NCBI RefSeq assembly: GCF_018596335.1
Contig: NZ_JAHEPS010000003.1
Coordinates: 186,001-250,000, forward strand
Length of the DNA: 64,000 bases
Direction: 5' to 3'
Origin: Shewanella jiangmenensis
Lineage (GTDB): Bacteria; Pseudomonadota; Gammaproteobacteria; Enterobacterales; Shewanellaceae
Shown here: positions 1 through 9,900 of the stretch, in pieces
How positions within the stretch are numbered: the stretch's first letter is position 1
Layout: every line of letters begins with the position of its first letter
Program-made: the position numbers and the translations under genes
Notes under the pieces: model-generated
The model's input: only the letters and a program-made list of their open reading frames with translations
Told to the model about the DNA's origin: nothing
Databases searched by the model: none

Positions 1-457
1 AGGAGGTATCGACCGAAATCGCGGTGAGCGAGCCTGCCTTGATATTGCGATCGATGCGGCCAAAATCGATAAGCTCGTTGAGGAGCTTCCTGAGCGGCTC
101 GTTATCCAGCAGGCTGCCGGCATCTGAGTTAACCAGATCGTGCTGCATGCCCTTAAGTGCCATGCGTCCCAGGTGCTTCATCACACCGCCCACTGAACTG
201 GTGTACACCTTGGACGTCTCGAAGTGGCGCCAGACCCATTCGAGTTTGCGCACGCCCAAATGAAAACAGGAGGCGTGGGTGGCAATGGAGGTGCCGTTAA
301 TGGCGCCAGCCGAGGTGCCACAGACTATCCGAAACGGAATGCCGTGATTGCGGGGATATAACTGGACTATGGCTTTGAGCACCCCGACCTGATAGGCCGC
401 CCGGGCGCCACCACCGCCCAGTACCAGTGCGGTCGATGTCGGCAAATCCTGCTCCAA
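1..457 (-). CDS. Patatin-like phospholipase, N-terminal part (3' end outside window)
   Basis: The first ~150 residues are visible and the gene runs off the left edge. Near the N-terminus is a glycine-rich oxyanion loop (LGGGGARAAYQVG), followed about 40 residues later by the nucleophile elbow GTSAG. This pair defines the patatin-like lipid acyl hydrolases, which use a Ser-Asp dyad; the aspartate should lie beyond the window. No signal peptide is visible, so a cytoplasmic or membrane-associated phospholipase or esterase is likely. The start is uncertain: the frame stays open upstream without an ATG, and the TTG at 457 is the nearest usable start codon, with only a weak ribosome site. Family assignment is firm; the substrate is unknown. 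Confidence 0.85.
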   Translation of the reverse strand, partial: MEQDLPTSTALVLGGGGARAAYQVGVLKAIVQLYPRNHGIPFRIVCGTSAGAINGTSIATHASCFHLGVRKLEWVWRHFETSKVYTSSVGGVMKHLGRMALKGMQHDLVNSDAGSLLDNEPLRKLLNELIDFGRIDRNIKAGSLTAISVDTS

Positions 458-525
458 TTTCTTGAAAGTTAACTTATTCCTTAAGCTAATTAAAGCGTCC
501 GACCTTAGTAATTGGCAATGGCGGG

Positions 526-558
526 GCGAAAAAAAAGACACCCGCAGGTGTCTTTTCT
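526..558 (-). terminator. Rho-independent terminator of proS
   Basis: On the minus strand the hairpin arms AAAGACACC and GGTGTCTTT are followed by a run of T. It starts about 15 bp after the proS stop codon. Confidence 0.85.
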
Positions 559-572
559 GTGTCGCATCAGGC

Positions 573-2288
573 TTAGCCGCGCAGCTGTGACTTAAGGAAG
601 TCAACAATCTCGGCAAACGGCACGTCCTGCTTTTCACCGGTGCGGCGGTTCTTGTATTCGAACACGCCGGCGTCGATATTGCGATCGCCAATCACCACGG
701 CATGGGGCACACCGAGGAGTTCCATGTCGGCAAACATCACGCCCGGACGCTCTTTACGGTCGTCAAACAGCACTTCGATACCGGCAGCGGTCAGCTCGGC
801 ATAGAGCTGCTCGGCCACTTCGGTGACGCGGTGGGACTTGTGCATGTTCATCGGCAGAATGCCGACGGTGAACGGGGCGATGGCTTCTGGCCATACGATG
901 CCGCGATCGTCGTTGTTCTGCTCGATGGCGGCGGCCACGATGCGGCTCACGCCCACACCATAACAGCCCATCAGCATGATTTGTGACTTGCCGTTTTCAT
1001 CAAGCACGGTGGCATTCATGGCTTCGGAGTACTTGTTGCCAAGCTGGAAGATATGACCCACTTCGATACCTCGGGCGAAGGCATACACGCCCTTGCCATC
1101 CGGAGTCGGCTCGCCTTCAACCACGTTGCGGATGTCAGCGCCCTCAACCAGCGGCAGATCGCGCTCCCAGTTGATGCCAAAGAGGTGCTTGCCATCTTGG
1201 TTGGCACCAGCGGCAAAATCGCTCATCACCAGCACGCTGTGGTCGGCAATGATAGGCAGCTTAAGGCCAACAGGACCGATAGAGCCGGTACCAGCACCCA
1301 CGGTGGCGCGGATTTCGTCTTCGCTGGCAAACTGCAGCGGTGAGGCGACCAGCGCGTGCTTGTCGGCCTTGATTTCGTTCAGTTCATGGTCGCCGCGAAC
1401 CAGCAGGGCAACCAGTGGCGCTTCTTCGGTTGCGCCTTTAACAATCAGGGTTTTGACTGTCTTTTCGATGGCCACACCAAACTGTTCAACCAGCTCGGCG
1501 ATGGTTTTGGCATTCGGGGTGTCGACAGTGCGCATTGCTTCAGTGGCGGCGCCGCGAGGCTCGGTAGGCAGCGGGGCTTCGGCCTTCTCGATGTTGGCGG
1601 CGTAATCGCTGCCGGTGGAGTAGGCAATCAGATCTTCACCGCTCTGGGCCAGTACGTGGAACTCGTGGGACACGCTGCCGCCGATGGAGCCGGTATCGGC
1701 CAGCACAGGGCGGAACGCCAGACCCATGCGGCTGAAAATGTTGCTGTAGGCGGTGTACATGGCCTGATAAGTTTCATTCAGCGTCTCTTGATCCAGATGG
1801 AAAGAGTAGGCGTCCTTCATCAGGAACTCGCGTGAGCGCATCACGCCAAAGCGTGGACGCACTTCGTCACGGAACTTGGTCTGGATTTGATACAGGTTCA
1901 GCGGCAACTGCTTGTAAGAGCTTACTTCCTTACGGATAAGGTCAGTTATCACTTCTTCGTGGGTCGGGCCGAGCACGAAGTCACGTTCATGACGGTCGGT
2001 AAAGCGCAGAAGCTCTGGACCAAACTGATCCCAGCGGCCTGTTTCAACCCACAAATCACCCGGCTGCACCATGGGCATCAGGATCTCAATCGCGCCGGCC
2101 TTGTTCATTTCTTCACGAACGATGGCTTCTACTTTGCGCAGTACCCGCAGGCCTGTGGGCAGGTAGCTGTAGAGGCCTGAAGCGTTGCGGCGGATCATGC
2201 CGGCACGCAGCATGAGTTGATGGCTGATTACCTCGGCATTGGCTGGGGTTTCTTTTTGTGTCGAAAGCAGGTATTTGCTGACTCGCAT
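573..2288 (-). CDS. proS: Prolyl-tRNA synthetase, bacterial (ProS type 1)
   Basis: Charges tRNA-Pro with proline in the cytoplasm. The 571-residue length matches the bacterial type with an inserted editing domain. Class II motif 2 is seen in [21 protein letters not shown] and motif 3 in GCYGVGVSR near residue 445. Between them, about residues 220-400, lies the INS (YbaK-like) domain that removes mischarged alanine. The C-terminal anticodon-binding domain covers the last ~100 residues. A strong terminator follows. trmO and rcsF lie upstream on the same strand, as near proS in enteric bacteria, but here a GGDEF-like gene and an acyltransferase gene are inserted between. Confidence 0.98.
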   Translation of the reverse strand: MRVSKYLLSTQKETPANAEVISHQLMLRAGMIRRNASGLYSYLPTGLRVLRKVEAIVREEMNKAGAIEILMPMVQPGDLWVETGRWDQFGPELLRFTDRHERDFVLGPTHEEVITDLIRKEVSSYKQLPLNLYQIQTKFRDEVRPRFGVMRSREFLMKDAYSFHLDQETLNETYQAMYTAYSNIFSRMGLAFRPVLADTGSIGGSVSHEFHVLAQSGEDLIAYSTGSDYAANIEKAEAPLPTEPRGAATEAMRTVDTPNAKTIAELVEQFGVAIEKTVKTLIVKGATEEAPLVALLVRGDHELNEIKADKHALVASPLQFASEDEIRATVGAGTGSIGPVGLKLPIIADHSVLVMSDFAAGANQDGKHLFGINWERDLPLVEGADIRNVVEGEPTPDGKGVYAFARGIEVGHIFQLGNKYSEAMNATVLDENGKSQIMLMGCYGVGVSRIVAAAIEQNNDDRGIVWPEAIAPFTVGILPMNMHKSHRVTEVAEQLYAELTAAGIEVLFDDRKERPGVMFADMELLGVPHAVVIGDRNIDAGVFEYKNRRTGEKQDVPFAEIVDFLKSQLRG

Positions 2289-2402
2289 TCCCGGTGTCCA
2301 TAGTTGAAAACAGTGGGCGACATTGTATCACCTGCTTTCATCTTGTCACGCGCGCCGTACAGCAAAACCCTTAGCAGGCGCGAGTTTGAGCCGACTCATG
2401 CC

Positions 2403-3710
2403 TCAGCGGTTGGCGGCCTGTTTCAGCCAGTCGGTATCGGGTAAGTGGCAGGGCGCTACCGCAGCCTGATTGCCGCCCTGACTATGGGCCTTATCGAGGG
2501 CTTCTTCGGCTTCCTGCACCAGTTTATCCCAGCCGTGGGGGCGTTTGGGAATGTGATTGGCGATACCGACCGACACAGTTATCCAAGGCTGACTGGCAAG
2601 CAGCGGCGCGCTTATTCGCGCCTGATTAACCTTGTGACACAGCTGATGGGCAAGCTTGATGGCCTGCTCAAGGTCGGTGCCGGCAAGGACTATAGCGAGG
2701 CGATTGGCATCAAAGCGTGCCAGAAAATCCTGTGCCCGTGCCGTGTGCTGGCAGGCAATGGCCACCAGTTGCTGCAGTGTGGGGTCGGGCAAACCAAGGC
2801 GCGCATCACCATCGTGATTACACACAGGGTCAACCGCGAGCAGCAGCAGCGACACCGGCCCTTCGGCGCGAAGTCCGCGCAGCCATTCCTGCTGCAGGTG
2901 TTGATTGAGCGCTTTTCGGGAGGCAAGCCCGGTCACAGGGTCTTTGTCGCTGTTGCGGCTTTGGTGCTGTAGCTGATGATGAATGTGCTTAAGGTTATCG
3001 GACATGCCCTTAAGCTCACGGTTTACCGTCTCAAGCTTGGGCTCTGTGTCGCTGCGATGGCCGGTGAGGGCATCGAGCTCCTTGCCAAGGTGAATGAGCG
3101 GGCGGATAAAGTGCCGCCCAAGCAGCATCCAGGCAAGGTATTGGCTGCAAAGAATGAACAGCAGCGATAAAAACATGACGGTGATATTGAGCTGCCAGCG
3201 GCGTTTTTCGAGCGCGCTGAAACGCTGCTGACTCTCGCTTGCGCCAAGGCTTGACAGACGAATGGCCAAATCGCGGCTGGTCTGGGTGAGGCGGGTGAGT
3301 TCGCTGCCCGGGCCCTGTTTAAGCTCGCTTTGCAGGCTATCGAGCCCCTGCAAGACGCCGATGGCCATATCCCGCTCGGTTGGGGGCGCAAGCTCATCCA
3401 CCAAGCGCTGCTGGCGGGCGCGCATTTCAATGATGAGATTTTTACGCTCAAGCGGCGAGAGTTCAGCCCAGTCCTGACGCAGGCGTTCAAGCCCGAGCTG
3501 CTGGCGCAGGCTGTCACGCACCCATTCCTCGGCGGCGAGTGTCTGACTGCTGGCGCGGTTAAATTCGTTTGCCTGCTGATTGATGGCAAACAGCGCCATG
3601 ACCCCGGTGGCAATACCGAGGGCGGCAAGACAAACAAAGCTCTGCCATAAGCGCTTTCTCATGGCAGGCAGCGGGGAGGCCGTAATCGCCTGTTTCTCAT
3701 CCTTGAACAC
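2403..3710 (-). CDS. Membrane protein with degenerate GGDEF domain and retained I-site
   Basis: 435 residues. Two transmembrane segments (about 18-45 and 173-196) bracket a periplasmic helical sensor region; a HAMP-like stretch and a C-terminal GGDEF-fold domain follow (opening DPVTGLASR near 257). The active-site loop reads RFDANRL (332-338) where active diguanylate cyclases have R-x-GGDEF, so GTP condensation is not expected. The RxxD inhibitory site just upstream is intact (RAQD, 325-328), as in proteins that bind c-di-GMP through a dead cyclase domain, for example PelD. A receptor role is therefore inferred. The GTG start at 3710 was chosen because AGGAA lies 7 bases upstream; a later ATG (residue 17) has no ribosome site. 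Confidence 0.75.
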   Translation of the reverse strand: MFKDEKQAITASPLPAMRKRLWQSFVCLAALGIATGVMALFAINQQANEFNRASSQTLAAEEWVRDSLRQQLGLERLRQDWAELSPLERKNLIIEMRARQQRLVDELAPPTERDMAIGVLQGLDSLQSELKQGPGSELTRLTQTSRDLAIRLSSLGASESQQRFSALEKRRWQLNITVMFLSLLFILCSQYLAWMLLGRHFIRPLIHLGKELDALTGHRSDTEPKLETVNRELKGMSDNLKHIHHQLQHQSRNSDKDPVTGLASRKALNQHLQQEWLRGLRAEGPVSLLLLAVDPVCNHDGDARLGLPDPTLQQLVAIACQHTARAQDFLARFDANRLAIVLAGTDLEQAIKLAHQLCHKVNQARISAPLLASQPWITVSVGIANHIPKRPHGWDKLVQEAEEALDKAHSQGGNQAAVAPCHLPDTDWLKQAANR

Positions 3711-3735
3711 AGCGAATTCCTGTTAGCTTGGTGTG

Positions 3736-4350
3736 TCAGCGCTTGTCACGCCGATCACCGATTTGTTTTGCCGGATTACCGGCCATAATGGCAAAGTCCG
3801 GCACATCGCGGCTGATAAGCGCGCCCATGCCTATTACCGCCTGATTGCCTATGGTCACGCCATCCACAATGCCGGCCTGGGCTCCAATCCACACATCTTC
3901 CCCAATCACTATGCCCTTTGAGCTGACTTTTTGCTGATAAATCGGCTCATCGGGTGCCATGCCATGGTTGAAGGCATAAATGGTCACCTGATTGGCGATG
4001 CGGGTTCTGTTGCCAATTTTGATACCGCTGCGGCCGCCGTCAAGTGAACTGCCGTGGTTAATGGCCACTTCGTTGCCAATATCAATCGGACCGTGGAGGA
4101 AAACCCCGGCCGCTATCATACATTGGTCTCCCATGCGGATATCGCGGCCGGGCTCGGCAAACAGATTGGCCTCGGGGGCGATAAAGCAGTTTGCTCCCAG
4201 ATGCACGGTTTCAAGGGCACAAAGCCTTGCCTGAATTTCATCCTGCCACGGTTTTGCCCAGGCAAGGTGCTTTTCTTTTAATGAAAAATACAGCCAGGGC
4301 ATCCACGACAGGCGCTTTTTGTGCTGCTCGCGGTAATCCTCAGGCGTCAT
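3736..4350 (-). CDS. Hexapeptide-repeat acyltransferase (maltose/galactoside O-acetyltransferase-like)
   Basis: 204 residues. The central and C-terminal parts are a left-handed beta helix made of hexapeptide repeats (IGDQCMIAAG, IGNEVAINHG, IGNRTRIANQ, IGEDVWIGAQ, IGNQAVIGMG) and end in the family signature AGNPAKQIG. A histidine in the loop FNHGM fits the catalytic base of acetyl-CoA-dependent O-acetyltransferases. The first ~50 residues are helical. It overlaps the 3' end of trmO by 11 bp, so the two are translationally coupled. The acceptor sugar or other substrate cannot be read from the sequence. Confidence 0.8.
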   Translation of the reverse strand: MTPEDYREQHKKRLSWMPWLYFSLKEKHLAWAKPWQDEIQARLCALETVHLGANCFIAPEANLFAEPGRDIRMGDQCMIAAGVFLHGPIDIGNEVAINHGSSLDGGRSGIKIGNRTRIANQVTIYAFNHGMAPDEPIYQQKVSSKGIVIGEDVWIGAQAGIVDGVTIGNQAVIGMGALISRDVPDFAIMAGNPAKQIGDRRDKR

Positions 4351-5104
4351 TGGCCTGTCCTGACGGATGCGGCTGCGGCTGCTGGCCTACCTTGGTGGGC
4401 TTAAGCTCAAGCACGTGGGCTTTATCGTCTTTGATGCACCAGAAAATATCCAGATCGTACAAAGCAACCTGATACAGCTTGGGGTCGTCCTTGGCCTTTT
4501 TGTAGGCTGGGCGCGGGTCCTGGGCCAGCACGCCTTCAATCAGGCTGGCAAGATTTGGCCGCTCATCACCCTTGGCAAGGGCGGCTATCTGGCTTAGCGC
4601 CTCATCGCTGTAGCTCACGCCAATCTGCACCGGCGCTTCCTGCGCCATGCCGCCAAGGGCATCCGGCACTGAGTCTGAAAATGGAATATAGGGCTTGATG
4701 TCGATAACAGGCGTACCGTCAAGCAAGTCCATGCCGCTGATTTCAAGGCAGAGTTTGCCCTTTCGGCGCACTATGTCGTGCAGGCGCACTACAGATTGGC
4801 CTATGCCGTTGGGGCGAAAGGTCGAGCGGGTGGCAAACACACCCATTTTTTCGTTGCCGCCAAGGCGCGGTGGCCGGACGGTATTTTTCCAGCCCTGGGC
4901 CAGATTTTCATGGAAACAGAACAGCAGCCACAAATGGGAGTATTGCAACAGGCCGCGTACCGTGTCCGGGTCGTTAAAAGGGGGCAAGAGCTCGACAAAA
5001 CCATGGGCATCGACGAGCCCCGGCTGACGCGGAATACCGAATTTCTGCCGGTAGGGCGTATGGCATATGGCCACCGCCCGGATGGTATTTTCAAAAATAG
5101 TCAT
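4340..5104 (-). CDS. trmO: tRNA (t6A37) N6-methyltransferase TrmO
   Basis: SAM-dependent enzyme of the beta-barrel YaeB/TsaA family that methylates N6-threonylcarbamoyl-adenosine at position 37 of tRNA-Thr. Family hallmarks are visible: the N-terminal TPYRQKFGIPRQPG segment, HLWLLFCFHEN, the SAM-site stretch FATRSTFRPNGIGQS, and DIKPYIPFSDS. The C-terminal extension is typical of the enteric form. The ATG at 5104 is chosen because it matches the family N-terminus and follows AGGACC; the open frame extends to a TTG at 5134. Its association with proS and rcsF is the same as in Escherichia coli. Confidence 0.93.
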   Translation of the reverse strand: MTIFENTIRAVAICHTPYRQKFGIPRQPGLVDAHGFVELLPPFNDPDTVRGLLQYSHLWLLFCFHENLAQGWKNTVRPPRLGGNEKMGVFATRSTFRPNGIGQSVVRLHDIVRRKGKLCLEISGMDLLDGTPVIDIKPYIPFSDSVPDALGGMAQEAPVQIGVSYSDEALSQIAALAKGDERPNLASLIEGVLAQDPRPAYKKAKDDPKLYQVALYDLDIFWCIKDDKAHVLELKPTKVGQQPQPHPSGQANDA

Positions 5105-5215
5105 TGGTCCTGGCTTTTTTGACCCGTTTGACAAAAGTGATGCTTACCCCCCGGTGACAAGGTTATTTGCCTGTCATAGGAGCTTGCCATCGCATGATGA
5201 TGCGCGGCCGCCTTA

Positions 5216-5291
5216 GGCCATCAGCGATGCGTTGGCAATCAGTTCTCGTTTTTGGCCATCAGCTATACGTTGATAATCAGTTGTCGTCGTT
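5216..5291. repeat. Tandem duplication, 38-bp unit x2, over the rcsF stop
   Basis: Units at 5216-5253 and 5254-5291 both begin GGCCATCAGC and keep CGTTG..AATCAGTT in register. The second unit contains the last codons and stop of rcsF; the first is a diverged copy lying just downstream. Confidence 0.7.
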
Positions 5292-5675
5292 GGCAAGCTG
5301 CAGCGCCTGACCCACGCACAGGGCGCGGCTGTGGCAACCGCTGCCACTTTCTTCAATTATGGTGCAGCTTTTGATGACCAGACCGTTGGCGCCCTTGTCG
5401 GCGGCCTTGCGGCGCGCATCGGTGCGGGCATCGGCCACGGTCACAGGCACATCACCCGGGGTGGCCTGACAGGCTTCGCCCTCGATGAGACCGAGTATTT
5501 TATAGCGCCCCTCTGGGCCTTGGCCTTCCTCAAACAGCACCACATCACCGGCCTTAAAGTAGTCGTTGAAGGCCTGTGGGTCTAAGTTGCTGGAAAATCC
5601 GTAATCGGATGAGCAAGCCGGAATAAGCAGCGCGGCGAGGGCAGCGACAAACGCTTTGGGGAAACACTGGGTCAT
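5277..5675 (-). CDS. rcsF: Outer-membrane lipoprotein RcsF (Rcs stress sensor)
   Basis: 132 residues with a lipoprotein signal (ALLIPACSS), so the mature protein begins at a lipidated cysteine. The C-terminal half has the RcsF core: GEACQA, a stretch like TVADARTDARRKAADKGAN, and three further cysteines in SC, GCHSRALCVG, giving the four cysteines that form RcsF's two nonconsecutive disulphides. RcsF senses envelope damage and relieves IgaA inhibition of the Rcs phosphorelay in enteric bacteria. No rcsBCD genes are in this window, so the downstream partner here is unknown. Position next to trmO matches E. coli synteny and supports the call. Confidence 0.85.
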   Translation of the reverse strand: MTQCFPKAFVAALAALLIPACSSDYGFSSNLDPQAFNDYFKAGDVVLFEEGQGPEGRYKILGLIEGEACQATPGDVPVTVADARTDARRKAADKGANGLVIKSCTIIEESGSGCHSRALCVGQALQLANDDN

Positions 5676-5739
5676 GGGAGGGTCCTGTGGGCGATAGGGC
5701 GGGGCACCAACCTTGGACCCCGCCGTGAATGCAGAAATT

Positions 5740-6999
5740 CTATCGCTTCAGGTACTTTTGATAAAGCTGTGCAGAGCGGGTTTTCAGATCTATCGCCCGG
5801 CCATCGATAAACACCTGCTGAATTCGACCTGTCAGCGGGTCCAGAATGTCACCTTCTGCCAGCACCAGATTGGCGCGATACCCTTCCTTGATGGCGCCCA
5901 TATCATTGACACCGGCAATCTTGGCCGCATCGAGGGTGATGGCTTTGAGCGCGGCGTCGCGGCCAAGGCCGTGGGCGGCGGCGTAACCGGCGGCGTAGGG
6001 CAGGTTGCGGGCTTCCCAGTCGCCGCTGTAGGCGATGGCAAACTCAATGCCGGCCGCTGCCATTTTTGCCGGCACGGCAAAGGCTTCGTCTATGTTGTCG
6101 TCGCTGTGGCGCGGCAGGCTGAGCACTGAGGGGTACACCACTGCAACGCCGGCGGCCTTAAGACCGTCGGCGACCTCGGCCGCTTCATAACCGCCGACAA
6201 TCACGGCGCTGAGCTTATAACGGTTAACCAGCACCAGCGCTTCGCGGATGGCGCTCGCTTCATCGGCGTGGATAAAGAGCCTGGCGCTGCCATCAAAAAG
6301 CCCCGCCATGGCCTCAAAGCGTCTGTGGGTGAGCTTGGGCTCACTCTGCTTGCGCGCGATAAAGCTGTTGGCATCGGCAAAGAGCTTATCGATATTGGAC
6401 AGTGCTTTACTGTGCTCGGCAAACGCCTTTTCGCGCTCATCGGCTTTGGCGGGCAGCTTGGGCTCAGGCCAGTAAAGATGAAGGCTTTGCGGCGCTTCGA
6501 CCTTGGCGTCTTCCACTGTCCAGCTGTCGAGGTTTACCAGCGCGCTTTGACCGGCCAGCAGCTCGCCTCTGGGCACGATTTGGGCATGGGTGATGCCGTT
6601 TCGTCTCAGGGTCGGGATGATTTCGGAGTCGGGGTTAAACACGGCGGCGGCGCGCAGGTCGGCGTTGTTGTCGCCCACATCATAGGTGTCGACAGTGGGG
6701 CGCACCATGGAGATTTCGACCATGCCGACCTGGGTGTCGAGCGCCACCATGCCCGGATACAAATGCTTGCCGCTGGCATCAATCACTGTCGCGCCCGCAG
6801 CGTTAAGGTTGTTGCCTATGGCTTTGATGCGGCCTTGCTCAACCAATACACTGGTGTTGGCTTTTACGCCATCGGAGACAGTATGCACTGTGGCATTGGT
6901 GATAAGGAGCGGCGCAGACTGATCCGTGGCTGGCACCATGTCGTGGCTGCTTGCGATGCTGCTCGCCAGCAGCAGCGGAATAAATACAAACTTTTTCAT
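5740..6999 (-). CDS. Secreted amidohydrolase-family protein lacking the HxH metal motif
   Basis: 419 residues with a signal peptide (hydrophobic run ending SSIASSHD). The fold is that of imidazolonepropionase-type amidohydrolases: an N-terminal beta sandwich followed by a barrel and the C-terminal signature ITLDAAKIAGVNDMGAIKEG..ANLVL. At the first barrel strand, where active members have HxH, it reads LYPGMVALDTQVG with no histidine, so the usual binuclear metal site looks incomplete. The gene starts in TGATG overlap with the stop of the preceding 1066-residue amidohydrolase, so they are cotranscribed and translationally coupled; it may act as a partner subunit. Substrate unknown. Confidence 0.8.
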   Translation of the reverse strand: MKKFVFIPLLLASSIASSHDMVPATDQSAPLLITNATVHTVSDGVKANTSVLVEQGRIKAIGNNLNAAGATVIDASGKHLYPGMVALDTQVGMVEISMVRPTVDTYDVGDNNADLRAAAVFNPDSEIIPTLRRNGITHAQIVPRGELLAGQSALVNLDSWTVEDAKVEAPQSLHLYWPEPKLPAKADEREKAFAEHSKALSNIDKLFADANSFIARKQSEPKLTHRRFEAMAGLFDGSARLFIHADEASAIREALVLVNRYKLSAVIVGGYEAAEVADGLKAAGVAVVYPSVLSLPRHSDDNIDEAFAVPAKMAAAGIEFAIAYSGDWEARNLPYAAGYAAAHGLGRDAALKAITLDAAKIAGVNDMGAIKEGYRANLVLAEGDILDPLTGRIQQVFIDGRAIDLKTRSAQLYQKYLKR

Positions 7000-9900
7000 C
7001 AGTGGGCTCCGTGGCTGTGCTGGGTTGACTGCTGAGTCGATATGCCGGTTTTGAACACCTCAAAATGGGTGTCGCAGTGCCATTCGGGTTCGCTTTGCGC
7101 CGCCTTGGGTGCTTCGCCGCTGCGGCCTTCCTCATCCAGCGTCAGGATTTTATTGATAAGCGCCCTGCGCTCGGCGGCCTGCTCGGCCTGCATTTGCCTA
7201 TCCAGCTCGCGGTCGAAATGGCGCTTGCCATCGACCCAAACCATTTCGGTGCGGGCGTAGACAGACATCGGATGTGCATCCCACAGCACTATGTCGGCAA
7301 CCTTGCCTTCTTTAAGGGAGCCTGTGTCCTTCTCAATGCCAAGTTGAATGGCTGGGTTGATGGTGATCATCTTCCAGGCATCTTCTGCTGACATATTGCA
7401 ATACATCATTGACTTGGCGGCTTCCTGATTGAGGCGACGCTGCATCTCAAAACTGTCGGAATTAAGGCTTGTGAGCACCCCTTGCTGCTGCATCAGGCAG
7501 GCGTTTTCGACGATGGCGTCGTACACCTCAAACTTGTAGGCCCACCAGTCAGAGAAGGTGGAAGCGCCGGCGCCGTGGGCGGCAAGCTCCTTAGCAACCT
7601 TGTAACCTTCAAGCACATGGGTGAAGGCCTTGACCTTGAAACCGTAGGCCTCGGCAAGGCGCAGGAACATCAGGATTTCTGACTGCACATAAGAGTGAAT
7701 ATGGACGTCGCGCTTGCTTGCCAGCACTTCGCTTAAGGCATCGAGGCGCAGATTTGGCCTCGGCGATACCCGGGCCTTTTGCTCGCTGGACGACAGTTTT
7801 TCAAAGGCGGCTATGTCGGCCTGATGCTGACGGGCGGCATCGAAGGCATCGGCAATGGCGGCTTCAACCCCCATGCGGCTTTGCGGGAAGCGGGTGGTGT
7901 AATCATCGCCCCAGTTGCTTTGCTTGACGTTTTCACCGAGCGCAAATTTGATACTGCCCGGCGCACCCTCATACTTAAGGCCCTCGGCCGTTTCACCCCA
8001 GCGCAGCTTGATAAGCTGGCTCTGGCCGCCTATGGGGTTGGCACTGCCGTGCAGAAGCTGCGCTGTGGTCACGCCGCCTGCGAGCGAGCGGTAAAGGGCT
8101 ATGTCGTCCGGATTGAGCACATCGCCGATGCGCACCTCGGAGGTGACGGCATCTGTGTCTTCGTTGGTGCCGCCATTGAGTGCGATATGGGAGTGCTCGT
8201 CCACTATGCCTGCGGTCAGGTGTTTGCCGCGCGCGTCAATTTTCGTAAAGCCCGGCGGCGTCATCAGGTTTTGGCCGATTTTTAAAATCCGGCCCTTGCT
8301 GATGATAAGGTCGGTGTTTTCAAGTATGCCGTCGGCTTCTGAGGTCCACAGGGTGGCGCCCTGAATATGCACTTTGTCCTGTGCGGGGGCGCTCGAAAGT
8401 CCAAAGGCGACGTTAGGGGAAGTGAGCTTGCCAATCAGCGCCTTGTTGGCGTCAGCCTTTGCCTTGGCCTTTTCATCGCCGCTTGCATCGGTTTTTGCCG
8501 CATCGGCCTTGGCTGTTGCGGCGGCCTTGGCTTCAGTGACATGCGTTAAGCTCAGTGCAATCACGCTGCCATCGGCAAGGGTCGCTGTGCCTTTTTTCGC
8601 GCGCAAATCCAGGATAATACGGGCCTTGCCGTCGATGCCGGGCAGCGCAGCGCGGCCGGTGAGCTCATGGGGGCGACCGGCAAGCTTGATTGGCGATGGG
8701 GCGCTTTCAGATTTACTGTCAGGCTTGCTATCAGCTGCGGCATTAGTATCAACGCTGGCGTTGGTGTTGGTATTGGCGGGTTCCTCAAACGCCAGCTCAA
8801 AGCTGCCGTCGGGGCTGTGATTCACGTCAAGCTTAACGGCGTGACGTTTGTCCTGATAGCCAAGCTCGTAGCGGCCTGCGAGGGCAAGCTGTTCCCGAGG
8901 CTTAAGTGCGGTTTCTTCACCCATTAAAAACACGCTTACCAGTTTGCCATCCTTGAAGGGATTACCGCTGTAAACGGCCAAATCGGCAATAAAGCCCGGG
9001 CTTAATTTACCGGCAAACTTGTCGATACCGGCAATTTTAGCGGCATCTGTGGTCAGCGCGGCGAGGGCGGCTTGTTCTTCAAGACCGGCATCGAGTGCTT
9101 TTTTAAGTCTTGGCCAGAAATCTTTTTTATCGTCGATGCCGTGAAGGGTCAGTGCAAAACTGACGCCTGCGTCTGAAAGCATGCTCAGGTTTTTAGGCGC
9201 ATATTCCCAATGACGCAGCTCGGCAAGTTTCAGTTGCTGCTCAGTTTCAGGCGAGCTGACATCGGGAGCCGCCGGAAAGTTTAGCGGTAAAATAACGCTG
9301 GCGCCGCTCACTTTAATTTCATTTAGGCGGGCATATTCCTGACCATTGCCGAGCAGCGCGCCGCTGAGTGTAAACTCCTTCATCAGCCTTGAAGCCCGTA
9401 ACTGATTGTTTAAGTCTGGCGTATCAAATATATAAAAGGTTTGATTTGGTTCGCCAATGGCGTCGAGCGCTGCATTGAATTCGAGCGTGCCTGGCTGATT
9501 ATCACTTGCCAGTCTGCGTTTGTTTTGCTGATACCAACTGGCATCCATCAAGGTTTGTCTGATTAGGGCAATCGCGCCCATCAGCGAATTGGGGTAATCC
9601 TGGATCGAGCTGCCTTTATCAAATGATAAGAAACTGTTACCGCGCTCAGAATAAATGACATCGTTGGCTATTTTATCCGCCAGTGATACATGGACACCCG
9701 TGCCGCGAAATATGCCGTCAAATTTTGCAGAATGCACGCTGGTAAAGCCGTTATTTACCCAAGCCTCGGCCGACTCTTTGTTGGGGGCAAAAAAGTGTGC
9801 CCATTGTTTTTCGGCATGAATCGCACCGTTGGCGGCGTTACCACCAATCCGGCCTATTTCATAAACCGGTGCGTCTTTTTCCTGCTTGGGATATTCAAAG

